Shown piece after piece: positions 25,227-35,277 of a stretch of 64,000 nt of DNA. This DNA is from JAOUEA01 sp963810915. GTDB taxonomy: Bacteria; Actinomycetota; UBA4738; HRBIN12. Position numbers and translations under genes: made by a program. The notes under the pieces are model-generated. The model saw nothing but the letters and a program-made list of their open reading frames with translations. It was not told the origin of the DNA and did no database searches. Position 1 is the stretch's first letter. Each line of letters begins with the position of its first letter. The DNA lies in assembly GCA_963810915.1 (NCBI GenBank), contig CAWEPH010000002.1, forward strand, positions 62,001-126,000, written 5' to 3'.

Positions 25227-26777
25227 TCACCTTCCGACCGTGACGATCGCGCGCACGCCATCGACCTGCGCGCTCGCGTGAGCCGAGCGCGCACGCAGCA
25301 GCACGATCAGACGGTCCCCTCGGTGGGCTTCAGCCGTCACCTGCACGCTGATCCACATGGCCCAGGTTCCGCCAGAGGCCCTCTCCAGCCATGCACGCCC
25401 GCGCAGCACGTCTCGGGTGATCACCTGTCCACCATGCATGTAGGTGACCGCGAACCCCCGGGCGCGCCCGATGCCCTCGACGAAGAGTTGGTCAAGGTGA
25501 GCCGCGTCGTTCTCCAGGCGGACGTAGAAGGCGACGACCGCTCCGCGACCGGCCCGGAGCGAGACCCGTTGGGTGGCACCCGTCGGCTCGTACACGCCAT
25601 CCCCCACCCAGGGGCCCGCGGCGGATCGCGCGATCAACGCGTCGGGGCGGCCTCCCGGGTCCGTGCCCTGCAGGCCACGCGCCGCGATCGGGATGGTCCG
25701 CTCGAAGGTTGTGCCGTCGCCGAGCTGACCGCCCTCGTTGTCACCCCAGCACCGCACCGCTCCGCCGGCGGTGAGCGCACAGGTGTGGATGCCTCCCGCC
25801 GAGACCATCGACGCCCCGGAGGACAGCCCCACGACGTCGGCCGGCGACGGGCGATCGAGCAGCGTACCGTCACCGATCTGCCCGAAGTTGTTGGAGCCCC
25901 AGCACTTGACCGCCCCCGCATCGGTCGTGGCGCACGAGAACCCCGAACCGGCCGTCACCGACGCCACGCCGCTCGAGAGACCGACCACGGCTACCGGCGT
26001 GAGCCGGGACTTCTTCGTTCCGTCGCCGAGCTGGCCCCCACCGTTGTAGCCCCAACACAGGATCCCCGCGCCCGCGGTGAGCGCGCAGGTGTGACCACCG
26101 CCCGCCGCCACGGCATCTACGCCGCTCCCGAGACCGACCACGTCGACCGGCGCCAGCCGGGACTTCTTCGTTCCGTCCCCGAGCTGACCCGCGTAGTTCT
26201 CCCCCCAACACTTCAAGCCGTGCGCGCGGGTCAATGCACAGGCGTGATAGCTGCCGACCGAGATCGCCACGACGCCCTTCCTGAGCCCCTTGACTGCGAC
26301 GGGCTTCAGCCGACGGTCCCAGGTACCGTCGCCGGTCGGGCTCGCACCCCAGCACTTCACACCGCCGGTGTCGGTGAGCGCGCAAGAACGGTCGCCTGCG
26401 GCCGAGATCGCCGCGACGCCGGATGTCAGCCCAATCACATCGACGGGGTTACGGCGCTGATGCTGGGACCCGTCGCCGAGCTGCCCGCTGAGGTTGTCAC
26501 CCCAGCACTTCACACCCCCGCGTCGTGTGAGGGCGCACGTGTGGTTCCCTCCGGTCGTGATCGCGACGACCCCTAAGGGCAGCCCGCGGATCCTCACCCG
26601 TCCTTCGAAGTTCCATCCCCAGCACACCACGCGACCTGATGGGGTAAGCACGCACGTGTCCCCTCCGGCCCGCACCTGCGCGACATGCACGGCAGACGCA
26701 GGCACTTCGCTCATGGCGAGCAACGCCGACGCCACCAGGAAGGCAGCCAGCGCGGACAGCCATCTCTCGGCCCTCAC
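25227..26777 (-). CDS. Secreted RCC1-repeat (BLIP-II-like) propeller protein
   Basis: GTG at 26777 follows GGAGG and opens a signal peptide (VRAERWLSALAAFLVASALLA). The frame extends far upstream but only as the shadow of another gene. 516 residues: about seven RCC1 repeats, each with CALT-x-x-G-x-V-x-CWG-x-N and GQLGDGT, for example VKCWGDNLSGQLGDGS, ILCWGYNGGGQLGDGT, VRCWGDNEGGQLGDGT. Each blade has two cysteines, likely a disulphide per blade. A C-terminal beta domain of ~130 residues follows. Bacterial RCC1 proteins include BLIP-II; the ligand is unknown. Confidence 0.85.
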   Translation of the reverse strand: MRAERWLSALAAFLVASALLAMSEVPASAVHVAQVRAGGDTCVLTPSGRVVCWGWNFEGRVRIRGLPLGVVAITTGGNHTCALTRRGGVKCWGDNLSGQLGDGSQHQRRNPVDVIGLTSGVAAISAAGDRSCALTDTGGVKCWGASPTGDGTWDRRLKPVAVKGLRKGVVAISVGSYHACALTRAHGLKCWGENYAGQLGDGTKKSRLAPVDVVGLGSGVDAVAAGGGHTCALTAGAGILCWGYNGGGQLGDGTKKSRLTPVAVVGLSSGVASVTAGSGFSCATTDAGAVKCWGSNNFGQIGDGTLLDRPSPADVVGLSSGASMVSAGGIHTCALTAGGAVRCWGDNEGGQLGDGTTFERTIPIAARGLQGTDPGGRPDALIARSAAGPWVGDGVYEPTGATQRVSLRAGRGAVVAFYVRLENDAAHLDQLFVEGIGRARGFAVTYMHGGQVITRDVLRGRAWLERASGGTWAMWISVQVTAEAHRGDRLIVLLRARSAHASAQVDGVRAIVTVGR

Positions 26778-26950
26778 CGAACCCACCTCCCTCGCCCGGG
26801 AAGCGACCCGCCACCTCCAATCTGCGGCCGGCCCGGAGGGTGGTTCGGGGCTGGGTGACCCTCGGGCGACGGGACCCCCCCGTGGAGTGCCCCTGCGACG
26901 GAGCCGGCGACGGGCCCGCGCCGTCCGTGTCGGGACCGTGCGTGGCGACC

Positions 26951-26956
26951 TATCCT
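26951..26956 (+). promoter_or_regulatory. -10 box TATCCT (leaderless)
   Basis: TATCCT ends 7 bases before the GTG at 26964. Confidence 0.45.
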
Positions 26957-26963
26957 TGCGGCC

Positions 26964-28101
26964 GTGACCACCACCGTGCTCGTCCTCGGCGCCGGCTTCG
27001 GGGGCCTCGAGCTCTCCACCCGCCTCGCCGAGGCACTCGGCGACGAGGTGGAGATCACGCTGATCGATCTCGCCGAGGCGTTCGTGTTCGGGTTCTCGAA
27101 GCTGGACGTGATGTTCGGCAAGCGATCGCCCGAGGCCGTGCGCCTGCCCTACGCCGACATCACGACGCCCCACGTCCGGTTCCGCCAAGAGACGGTCGTC
27201 GCGATCGACCCGACGCAGCGGCGCGTCGTCACCGATCTCGACGCCTACGAGGCCGACATCCTGGTGGTGGCGCTGGGTGCCGACCTCGACATCGGGGCAA
27301 CGCCGGGCCTCGCCGAAGCCGGGAACGAGTTCTACACGGTGGAGGGCGCCGAGGCGCTACGCGAGGTGATCCCGGGCTTCCGGACCGGCACGGCCATCGT
27401 CGGCGTCTGCGGGGCTCCCTTCAAGTGCCCGCCCGCGCCGAGCGAGGCGGCGATCCTGCTCGACGACTACCTGCGCGAGCGCGGCGTACCGCGCCGATGT
27501 CCGGATCCGGGTCGTGATCCCGTTCGGCGCCCCCGTCCCGCCCTCGCCCGCCACCTCCGAGGCGATCCTCGCGCGATTCGCCGAGCGCGGCATCGAGTTC
27601 GTGGCCGAGCGCAAGGTGGCGGCGCTGGACCCGGCGACGCATGAGGCCGTGCTCGACGACGGGGAGCGGCTCCCGTACGACCTGTTCCTGGGCGTCCCGG
27701 TGCACCGGGTCCCCGCGGTGATCGAGGACTCCGGCCTGGCGGAGGGGGGTTGGATCCCCGTGGATCCCTCCACGCTCGCGACCCGGTTCCCCGGCGTCTA
27801 CGCCGTGGGCGACGTGACGAGCGTGGGCACCGCCAAGGCGGGAGCGTTCGCCGAGGGGGCGGCGCGTGTCGTGGCCGACCAGCTCATCGCGCGGATCCGC
27901 GGGGACGACGAGCCCTCCGGCTACGATGGCACCGGCTCGTGTTACGTCGAGTTCGGCGATCACGAGGTCGGCCGCGTCGACGTGGACTTCTTCTCGACCC
28001 CCGGCCACCCGATCGGGACGTTCGTCGCCCCCTCGACGGAGACCGCCGACGAGAAGATCGAGTTCGCGTCCAGCCGCCGAGCCCGCTGGTTCGGCCTCTA
28101 G
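26964..28101 (+). CDS. FAD-dependent pyridine nucleotide oxidoreductase, SQR/NDH-2-like (frameshift near 27490)
   Basis: GTG at 26964. FAD motif VLVLGAGFGGLELSTRLAEAL, then VEITLIDLAEAFVFGFSKLDVMFG and ADILVVALGADLDIGATPGL, as in sulfide:quinone reductase and type II NADH dehydrogenase relatives; VGVCGAPFKCPPAPSEAA contains one Cys of the usual SQR redox positions. Near 27490 one extra base shifts the frame; the second half has IPFGAPVPPSPATSEAILARF, FLGVPVHRVPAVIEDSGLA, FPGVYAVGDVTSVGTAKAGAFAEGAA. ~379 residues in total. The electron donor cannot be assigned. Confidence 0.83.
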
Positions 28102-28113
28102 GCTCCCGATCGG

Positions 28114-29755
28114 ATGGCGCCACCGCCGGAGGACTCCCCGACGTTGCTGCACGGAGGCCGGTTGTTCACGGCAGACCGCGGGCGACCGTGGGCGGATGCC
28201 GTCGCCTTCGATAGCTCCGGCATCCTCGCCGTCGGCACGCGACGACGAGGTCGCCGCTCGCGTCCCCGGAGCACGCCGCTCCGACGTCGGCGGCCGGACC
28301 GTCGTCCCGGGCTTCATCGACGCGCACAACCACTTCCTCGCCACCGGAGAGTCCCTCTCGTCGATCGACGTGCGCTACCCCGCCGTCGCATCGTGCGAGG
28401 ACCTGGTGCAAGCGATCGCGGCGGCCGCCGCCACGACGCCGGAAGGCGAGTGGGTCCGCGCGTTCGGGTTCGACCACGCGAAGTACGACCGGGCCCCGAC
28501 GCGGTGGGACCTGGACCGCGCGACCTCCCGGCATCCGGTCGTCGTGTACCACGTGTCCGGGCACCACGTGCTCGTGAACTCGGCGCTCCTAGAGCTGCGG
28601 GGGGTGGGCGACGACACTCCCGACCCCGCGGGCGGCGCCCTGGTGCGCGACGGGGGCGGGCGCGTCACCGGCCTCTGCCTGGACGGCGCGATGCACCTCG
28701 TCTTGCCCGTCGCCGTCGATATCGGCAACCACGGACCCAACTTCCACACGCAGGAGCCCGTCGCGGACCTCGTCGATGCGGTCGAGCGCGCCGGAGCGGC
28801 GTTCCTCGAGGCCGGGCTGACGACCGTCTGCGACGCGCAGGTCACCGGCCGGGAGCTCGTCGCCTACCGGGCCGCCGCTGATGGGGGGCGGCTGCCGCTG
28901 CGCACCGTGTGCATGCCGCTGTCGCATCAGCTCGACGCCTTCCGTGCCATCGGGCTCGCCGGCCCGTTCGGCGACGACAGGTTGCGCATCGGCGCGATGA
29001 AGGTCTACGCGGACGGCTCGCTGATCGGTGGCACCGCCGCGTTCGAGGAGCCCTATGGCGAGGACGGTGCGTTCACCGGGTCGCTCTACCACGAACCCGA
29101 CGAGCTCCGCGACCTGATCGTCGGCGCCCACGCCGACGGCTGGCAGATCGGCGTCCACGCGCAGGGCGATCGCGCGATCGGGCTCGTCCTCGATGCGTTC
29201 GAGGCCGCCGCCGAGGCGGCGCCGCGGGAGCACCGACATCGCCTGGAGCATGCGGGGTACCCCACCGCGGATCAGATCCGGCGGATGGCCCGGCTCGGCG
29301 TAGTCACCGTGAACCAGCCGCGCTACCTCTACGACAGCGGCGACGAGTTCCTCGCGCGGCTCGGCGACCGCGCCCACGGGCTCCAACCCCTGCGCCACGA
29401 GATCGACGCCGGCGTGCGGGTGGTGCTCAGCAGCGACTCGGACGTGGCCTCCTATCGTCCGCTCGACCAGATCGCTTCGGCGCTCGAGCGGCGGACGCGC
29501 AACGGGGCGCCGATCGGCGCGGATCAAGCGCTCTCGCTCGAGGAGGCGCTGCTGGCCTACACGATCGACGCCGCGTTCGCGCTGCGGCTCGAGGACCGGC
29601 TCGGATCGCTCGAGCCCGGGAAGCGCGCGGACGTGGCCGTGATCGACGGCGACCTGGAGGCGACGCCCGCGGCGGACCTGCCCGCGATGGGGATCTGGAA
29701 GACGTTCCTCGACGGGCATGCGGTGCACGACGCCGACACGAGCGCGTCCGCTTAG
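28114..29755 (+). CDS. Amidohydrolase family protein, YtcJ-like (frameshift near 28240)
   Basis: Metal-dependent hydrolase of the amidohydrolase_3 group. N-terminus LLHGGRLFTADRGRPWADAV; one extra C near 28240 shifts the frame, after which come VVPGFIDAHNHFLATGESL (first metal-binding HxH), AFGFDHAKY, KVYADGSLIGGTAAFEEPY (the conserved YtcJ segment), WQIGVHAQGDRAIGLVLDAFE (third His), HRHRLEHAGYPTADQIRRM and VVLSSDSDVASYRP (catalytic Asp). The C-terminus DRLGSLEPGKRADVAVIDGD is typical. ~546 residues. The substrate (amide, carbamate or ester) is unknown. It starts 12 bases after the flavoprotein and 36 bases before the aminomethyltransferase-like gene. Confidence 0.86.
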
Positions 29756-29791
29756 ACTCCCGGCAACGCGAGCACCCAAGGGGAGGAACCG

Positions 29792-30937
29792 ATGTCGCTG
29801 CCCGACCACACGACGCTGAACTGGGGACCCTGGTACCGGAGGTCGCCGTTCTTCGACGCCACCCTGCGCGCCGGCTGCTCCGCCTACGACGTGTATCAGC
29901 ACATGTACCACCCCAACACGTACGGCGATCCCGTCGAGGAGTACTGGGCGCTCGTGAACGACGTGACCCTGTGGGACGTGAGCGTCGAGCGCATCGTCGA
30001 GATCACCGGCCCGGACGCGGGCGCGTTCACGAACCTCCTCACCTGCCGCGACCTCACGACGTGCGCCGTGAAGCAGGGCAAGTACATGCTCGTCACCGCC
30101 CCCGACGGCGGCATCGTGAACGACCCGGTGCTGCTGCGCGTGGAGGAGGACCGCTGGTGGCTCGCGCTCGCCGACTCCGACGCCGGCCTCTACGCGATGG
30201 GCGTGGCCGTCAACTCCGGGATGGACGTGCAGGTCGGCCACCCCGACGTCTACCCGGTCCAGGTCCAGGGCCCCAAGGCTAAGGACACGATGCGCGATCT
30301 CTTCGGCGACTGGATCCTGGACATGAAGTACTACTGGTGCGACGAGGCGGAACTCGACGGCATCCCCGTCGTGATCAGCCGCACCGGATGGACCGCCGTG
30401 GTCGGCTACGAGATCTACCTGCGCGACCCGAGCCGCGGCGACGACCTGTGGGAGCGGATCCTCGACGCCGGGAAGCCCTACGGTATCCGGGTCACGCCCT
30501 CTTCGGACATCCGGCGCATCGAGGCGGGCATCTTCGACTGGGGCTCGGACATCGGTCTCGCCGACAACCCCTTCGAGGTGACCGGCCTCGAGCGGCTGGT
30601 TGAGGAGCAGGACGCCGACTACGTGGGCAAGGAGGCGCTCGAGCGCATCCGGCGCGAGGGTGTCTCCCGCAAGCTCGTGGGGGTCGAGGTCGAGGGCGAG
30701 CCCGTCGGTCAGCCCACCCAGCACTGGCCCGTCTCGCAGGGAGGCGAGGTGCTCGGGCACGTCACCGACGCCTGCTGGTCACCGCGGCTGGAGAAGAACA
30801 TCGGCTATGTCTGGGTGCCCATCGGACTCGCGACGCCGGGCACGCGCCTAGAGATCGACGCCGACGACGGTGCGCGCACAGGCATCACCGCCGCGCTCCC
30901 CTTCATCGACCCCCAGAAGAAGGTGCCCGCCGCATAG
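29792..30937 (+). CDS. GcvT/aminomethyltransferase family protein, DmdA-like
   Basis: 381 residues. ATG at 29792 after GGGGAGG; TAGACT at 29753-29758 could be its -10. Seen: RSPFFDATLRAGCSAYDVYQHM, WALVNDVTLWDVSVERIVEI, FTNLLTCRDLTTCAVKQGKY, GIVNDPVLLRVEEDRWWLALADSD, VYPVQVQGPKAKDTM, FDWGSDIGLADNPFEVTGLERL. The HMYHPNTYGDPVEEYW region and the Trp-Trp-Ile/Leu-Ala-Asp-Ser-Asp motif are closer to dimethylsulfoniopropionate demethylase DmdA and its relatives than to true glycine-cleavage T protein. It should transfer a one-carbon group to tetrahydrofolate; whether DMSP is the substrate cannot be decided here. Confidence 0.82.
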   Translation: MSLPDHTTLNWGPWYRRSPFFDATLRAGCSAYDVYQHMYHPNTYGDPVEEYWALVNDVTLWDVSVERIVEITGPDAGAFTNLLTCRDLTTCAVKQGKYMLVTAPDGGIVNDPVLLRVEEDRWWLALADSDAGLYAMGVAVNSGMDVQVGHPDVYPVQVQGPKAKDTMRDLFGDWILDMKYYWCDEAELDGIPVVISRTGWTAVVGYEIYLRDPSRGDDLWERILDAGKPYGIRVTPSSDIRRIEAGIFDWGSDIGLADNPFEVTGLERLVEEQDADYVGKEALERIRREGVSRKLVGVEVEGEPVGQPTQHWPVSQGGEVLGHVTDACWSPRLEKNIGYVWVPIGLATPGTRLEIDADDGARTGITAALPFIDPQKKVPAA

Positions 30938-31055
30938 GGGCGCGCCGGAACGGGCTCCGACGGCGCGGATGCCGCGCGCAGTCGCGGCGCAGATGCGTGG
31001 GTAAGGTGGTGACGGGCCGCGACGCACTTCATCTCGCCCGCCGCTGGGCCCCCTC

Positions 31056-32468
31056 GTGACCATGCCTGCGAGCACAGACGATCGGAACGAACGCGACGGT
31101 GCGCGCACCGTCGCTCGCCAGATCCTGCGCGCGCTCGTCGTCGTCGGGACGCTCGTCGTCGTGGCGGCGGCGTCGATCGCGTTCGCGCTTCGGTTGACAC
31201 CGGAACGGTCCGTCTCGGTGCTCGGACAGACCGTTGCCGTGGGAACCGCACCCCCTACCCTCAGCACCGAAGGCCCGGGTGAAGTCGTCCTGTTCGGGCA
31301 GTCCTTGCCGACGCAGGTGCACTTCATCGGCCCGGTCAGGCCACGTCTGGTCCTCACGGACATCAGCATCAACGAACAGTTGGCCGGTCTCGCGCCCGGG
31401 TCGCCGACGGCGAAGGCCGGATTCGGTGACGCCCTCGTGCGCGGCTGGTCGCAGTACTTCGCGTTGGAGGTCGTGTTCGTCGCGTTCGGTGCCCTCCTGC
31501 TCCTCGGAGCGATCGCCGGATGGCGCCGGTACGGGTTGAAGCGAACCCTCGTGACCCTGATCGGTGGCCTCGCGTTCGTCCAGGCCGTGAACCTGAGCGC
31601 GATCATGGTCACGGCCTACACGGCGCCGGGCATCCTCCGTGAGGTGCACAACCTGAGTCAATTGGTCGGCCGCGAAGAGCGGCGGCCTCTGCCGACCGCT
31701 GCCGGACCGACGCTTCCCCAGATCGAGGCCGTCGTCCTGGGAGACTCTACGGCCGCCGGGCTCGGCGGCCCACCGCTGCCGAACCCCACCCCCGCAGACG
31801 AAGCGTGCCAGCGCAGCGCCTTCGCCTTCGCGGTGACCCTCGCTCGCGTGAACGGCTGGGAGGTCGACAACCTGGGGTGCAGTGGCGCGACGATCGCGGG
31901 CGGGGTCCTCGGGGCACAGTACGCGGGAGATCGCAGGATCCCCGCACAGCTATCCGTCGCCAAGAGGGCGACCGAGGTGAAGGCGGTCATCGTCAGCGTC
32001 GGCGCCAACGACATGCATTGGAGCGTCCTCGTCCACCTCTGTGCTGCATCCGATACGTGCGACAACCGCGCCCTCACGGCGTACTTCCAACGCGCGCTCA
32101 ACGGCTTCACCCAGGACTACTACACGTTGCTCCGTCAACTCACCGCGATGCCCGGAGCGCCGCTCGTCGTGATCAATCAGTACTACGCGCCGTTCGTTCG
32201 TACGCCTGCCTGTCTCGCGTCATCGGGTCTGACGAGCGCGAAGATCGACGTTCTGCTCGACCGCCTGAACGTCCTCAACGAGGTCCTCGCGAAGGGGGCG
32301 GAGACCTTCGGATTCCAGACGGTCCGGCCGGACTTCAGCGGGCATGAGTTGTGCACCGACCAGTCCTACGTCCAGGGGCTCGAGGAACCTGCGCCTCTGC
32401 ACCCCAACGCGAGGGGGCAACTTGTGATCGCGCTCGCCGATGAGCGTGCCCTGCTCGCCGCCGGCTGA
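31056..32468 (+). CDS. Membrane-anchored SGNH/GDSL hydrolase
   Basis: 470 residues. A first transmembrane helix at ~24-46, an extracellular loop, a pair of helices around residues 135-200, then an SGNH esterase domain: block I VVLGDSTAAGLGGP (Ser nucleophile), block III VSVGANDMHWSVL, block V PLHPNARGQ (catalytic Asp/His position). Two cysteine pairs (DEACQRS/NLGCSG and HLCAASDTC) fit an extracytoplasmic domain. Likely acts on cell-wall or exopolysaccharide acyl groups, or lipids (inference). The start could also be the ATG at 31062. Confidence 0.8.
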   Translation: MTMPASTDDRNERDGARTVARQILRALVVVGTLVVVAAASIAFALRLTPERSVSVLGQTVAVGTAPPTLSTEGPGEVVLFGQSLPTQVHFIGPVRPRLVLTDISINEQLAGLAPGSPTAKAGFGDALVRGWSQYFALEVVFVAFGALLLLGAIAGWRRYGLKRTLVTLIGGLAFVQAVNLSAIMVTAYTAPGILREVHNLSQLVGREERRPLPTAAGPTLPQIEAVVLGDSTAAGLGGPPLPNPTPADEACQRSAFAFAVTLARVNGWEVDNLGCSGATIAGGVLGAQYAGDRRIPAQLSVAKRATEVKAVIVSVGANDMHWSVLVHLCAASDTCDNRALTAYFQRALNGFTQDYYTLLRQLTAMPGAPLVVINQYYAPFVRTPACLASSGLTSAKIDVLLDRLNVLNEVLAKGAETFGFQTVRPDFSGHELCTDQSYVQGLEEPAPLHPNARGQLVIALADERALLAAG

Positions 32469-32476
32469 ATCCCCGC

Positions 32477-35251
32477 TCAAGTGAACAGCGCGATGAGCTT
32501 CCGCCCTTCGGAGACCCACAGCACGAAGCTCGAGGCAGCCAGGGCGACGCCCCACTGCGCCGCGCTGAGCGGCACCGTGCCGAACGCCGACTCGAGGAAC
32601 GGCACGTAGACGACGGCCACCTGCAGCATGGCCGAGAGCGCAACAGCGCCCCACAGCAACGGATTCGAGAACGGGTGACGGAACGCACTCTGGTGATCCG
32701 AGCGGGAGTTGAACACGTTCACCAGCTGGGCGAGCACCAGGACGGTGAACGCCATCGTGCGAGCGACCTGCTCGCTCCCCGTGCCCTCCACGAGTCCGCC
32801 TGGGAGCTCGAGGTCGAACACGAACAGCGTGGCGGCGGCCATCGCGAGGCCGTTGACCATGATGCTTACCCACATCGGCCCGTCGATCACGCGTTCCGTA
32901 CGCCGCCGCGGCGGGCGCTGCATCATGCGTCCCTCGGGTGGATCCACCCCCACCGCGAGGGCGGGCCCGGCGTCGGTCAGGAGGTTGATCCAGAGGATCT
33001 GAGTGGCGAGCAACGGGCTCACGATCCCCGCGCCTCCGCTCGTCAGGCCGAGGGACGCCGCGAAGACGATCCCGAAGAGCATCGTCAGTACCTCACCGGT
33101 GTTCGACGAGAGCAGGTACCGGATGAACTTCCGGATGTTCGCGAAGATCGAGCGGCCCTCTTCGATGGCGGCCACGATCGTCGCGAAGCGATCGTCGGTG
33201 AGGATCATGTCCGAGGCTTCCTTCGAGACGTCGGTACCGGCGATCCCCATCGCCACACCGATGTCCGCGGTCTTGAGCGCCGGCGCGTCGTTCACACCGT
33301 CGCCGGTCATCGCGACGACGTTGCCACCGCGCCGAAGCGCCCGCACGATCCGGAGCTTGTGCTCAGGGCTCACGCGGGCATACACCGAGACGTCCTCGAC
33401 GGTCGCGTCCAACGTCTCCTCGTCCATCCGCTCGAGCTCGACGCCGGTGCTGACCGCTCCATCCCCCACCGCGATGCCCAGCTCGGCGGCGATCGCGCTG
33501 GCGGTGATCGGATGGTCGCCGGTGATCATGATCACGCGGATCCCGGCGCCCTGCGCGGCGGCCACCGACGCCGCGGCTTCCTCACGCGGCGGATCGATCA
33601 TCCCGACGACCCCGAGGAACACGAGCTCGTCCTCGAGATGTTCACCGGGCTCGTCGTAGCCCGTGGCCTCGATCCGACGCTCTCCGACGGCGAGGGTGCG
33701 CATCGCGCGCGAGGCGAGGTGCTCGACAGCCGCGAGGATCTCGGTCCGTCGTGCCGGCGTGAGCGAGATGACCTCGTCCGCGCAGCGCTCGTCCGAGCAT
33801 CGCGCCAGGAGCACGTCGGGCGCGCCTTTCGTGAAGACCCGCAGGGCCCCCGCAGCCTCGACGTCCTCGTGGATCGTGCTCATCAGCTTCCGCTCTGAGG
33901 AGAACGGCACCTCGTCGACGCGCGGGAGCCGCCTGCGGGCCTCGTGCGGAGCCTCGCCCAGCTTTGCCGCTGCGACGAGCAAGGCGCCCTCGGTGGGATC
34001 CCCGCGTACGGTCCAGACTCCCTCGTGTTCCTCGATCGAGGCGTTGGAGGCGAGCGCCGCCGCGCGCAGGAGGCGGCGGACGTCGGCGACACAGGGCGAC
34101 ACCTCGAGCGGCGCGCCATCGGGGTCTGTGACGTCGCCGGCCGGTGCGTAGCCGGTGCCGCCGAACAGCGCGGTGCCCGAGGCCGTCACGGCTTCCCGCA
34201 CGGTCATCTCATTCCGTGTCAACGTGCCCGTCTTGTCGGAGCAGATCGTCGTAGCTGAGCCGAGCGTCTCGACCGCCGAGAGCTTCCGGACGATCGCGTT
34301 GCGACGCGCCATGCGTTGGACGCCGAGAGCCAGGACCACCGTGAGGATCGTCGCGAGCCCCTCCGGCACCGCCGCGACGGCGAGCGAGACGCCGATCAGC
34401 ATCACGTCGACCATCCCGGCGGTGCCCTGAACGTCGGAGACGGCCATGAGCGAGGCGATCACCACGATGGCCACCGCGATCACCGCGATGCCGATCACGC
34501 GGCCCGCTCGGGCGATCTCGACCTGCAGGGGCGTCTCAGGCTCCTCGACCATCTCGAGCAAGCCGGCGATCGTGCCGAGCTCGGTCTGCATCCCCGTGGC
34601 GGTGACGATCGCCGCGCCGCGGCCGTAGGTCACCACGGTGCCTCGGAAGACCATGTCGGTCCTGTCTCCCACAGCGAGATCTCGCTCAACCGGCTCGATG
34701 CGTTTCTCAACCGGCTCGCTCTCCCCGGTCAGGGCGCCCTCCGCGGTGCTGAGCGAGATCTCCCGAACGAGTCGGCCGTCGGCGGAGATCGCGTCGCCGG
34801 CTTCCAGCAGCATCAGGTCGCCGGGCACGACTTCACGCGCAGGCACCGTGGCGGATCGTCCTCCCCGCACCACGGTGGCCGTCAACTCCGTCATCGCCCG
34901 AAGCGCGGCGACGGCCTGTTCCGCACGCGCCTCTTGCACGTAGCCGAGCACCGCGTTCAACAGCACGATCGCGAGGATGGCGATGGCCTCGATGGGCAGG
35001 CCGTGTGCGCCCTCCAGCAGCCACACGAGCGCCGAGATCGCCGTGGCGGCGAGCAGCAGCGCAACCAGCGGATCGGCGAACTGGCGAAGGAACCGACGCC
35101 ACCGAGGGACAGGGGGTGCTTCTCGCAGCTCGTTCGGGCCCTCGCGTCCGAGGCGTGCAGCGGCCTCGTCGGGTGCGAGCCCAGCCACGGCGTCGGTATC
35201 GAGCGCCTCCGCGACCGTCGTGACGTCGTGCGAGTGCGGTGCTGCGAGCAT
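32477..35251 (-). CDS. P2-type cation-transporting ATPase (Ca2+/Mn2+-type)
   Basis: 924 residues from ATG 35251. N-terminal cation-ATPase domain (LDTDAVAGLAPDEAAARLGREGPNEL), actuator TGES in GALTGESEPVEKR, M4 PEGL in AAVPEGLATILTVVLALGVQ, phosphorylation site CSDKTGTLTRNEMTV, nucleotide-binding KGAPDVLLARC, hinge MTGDGVNDAPALKTADIGVAMG, and a C-terminal cation-ATPase domain of six helices. PEGL plus the following helices fit the SERCA/PMR1-like class, so the ion is probably Ca2+ or Mn2+. It lies 26 bases after the ABC-2 permease gene, at the end of that operon. Confidence 0.9.
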   Translation of the reverse strand: MLAAPHSHDVTTVAEALDTDAVAGLAPDEAAARLGREGPNELREAPPVPRWRRFLRQFADPLVALLLAATAISALVWLLEGAHGLPIEAIAILAIVLLNAVLGYVQEARAEQAVAALRAMTELTATVVRGGRSATVPAREVVPGDLMLLEAGDAISADGRLVREISLSTAEGALTGESEPVEKRIEPVERDLAVGDRTDMVFRGTVVTYGRGAAIVTATGMQTELGTIAGLLEMVEEPETPLQVEIARAGRVIGIAVIAVAIVVIASLMAVSDVQGTAGMVDVMLIGVSLAVAAVPEGLATILTVVLALGVQRMARRNAIVRKLSAVETLGSATTICSDKTGTLTRNEMTVREAVTASGTALFGGTGYAPAGDVTDPDGAPLEVSPCVADVRRLLRAAALASNASIEEHEGVWTVRGDPTEGALLVAAAKLGEAPHEARRRLPRVDEVPFSSERKLMSTIHEDVEAAGALRVFTKGAPDVLLARCSDERCADEVISLTPARRTEILAAVEHLASRAMRTLAVGERRIEATGYDEPGEHLEDELVFLGVVGMIDPPREEAAASVAAAQGAGIRVIMITGDHPITASAIAAELGIAVGDGAVSTGVELERMDEETLDATVEDVSVYARVSPEHKLRIVRALRRGGNVVAMTGDGVNDAPALKTADIGVAMGIAGTDVSKEASDMILTDDRFATIVAAIEEGRSIFANIRKFIRYLLSSNTGEVLTMLFGIVFAASLGLTSGGAGIVSPLLATQILWINLLTDAGPALAVGVDPPEGRMMQRPPRRRTERVIDGPMWVSIMVNGLAMAAATLFVFDLELPGGLVEGTGSEQVARTMAFTVLVLAQLVNVFNSRSDHQSAFRHPFSNPLLWGAVALSAMLQVAVVYVPFLESAFGTVPLSAAQWGVALAASSFVLWVSEGRKLIALFT

Positions 35252-35277
35252 CGTCACACGACCATACCGGCCGACGC

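Noticed and set aside
28589..30760. 723-residue minus-strand frame
   Set aside because: Antisense of the amidohydrolase and DmdA-like genes, both of which have clear family motifs.
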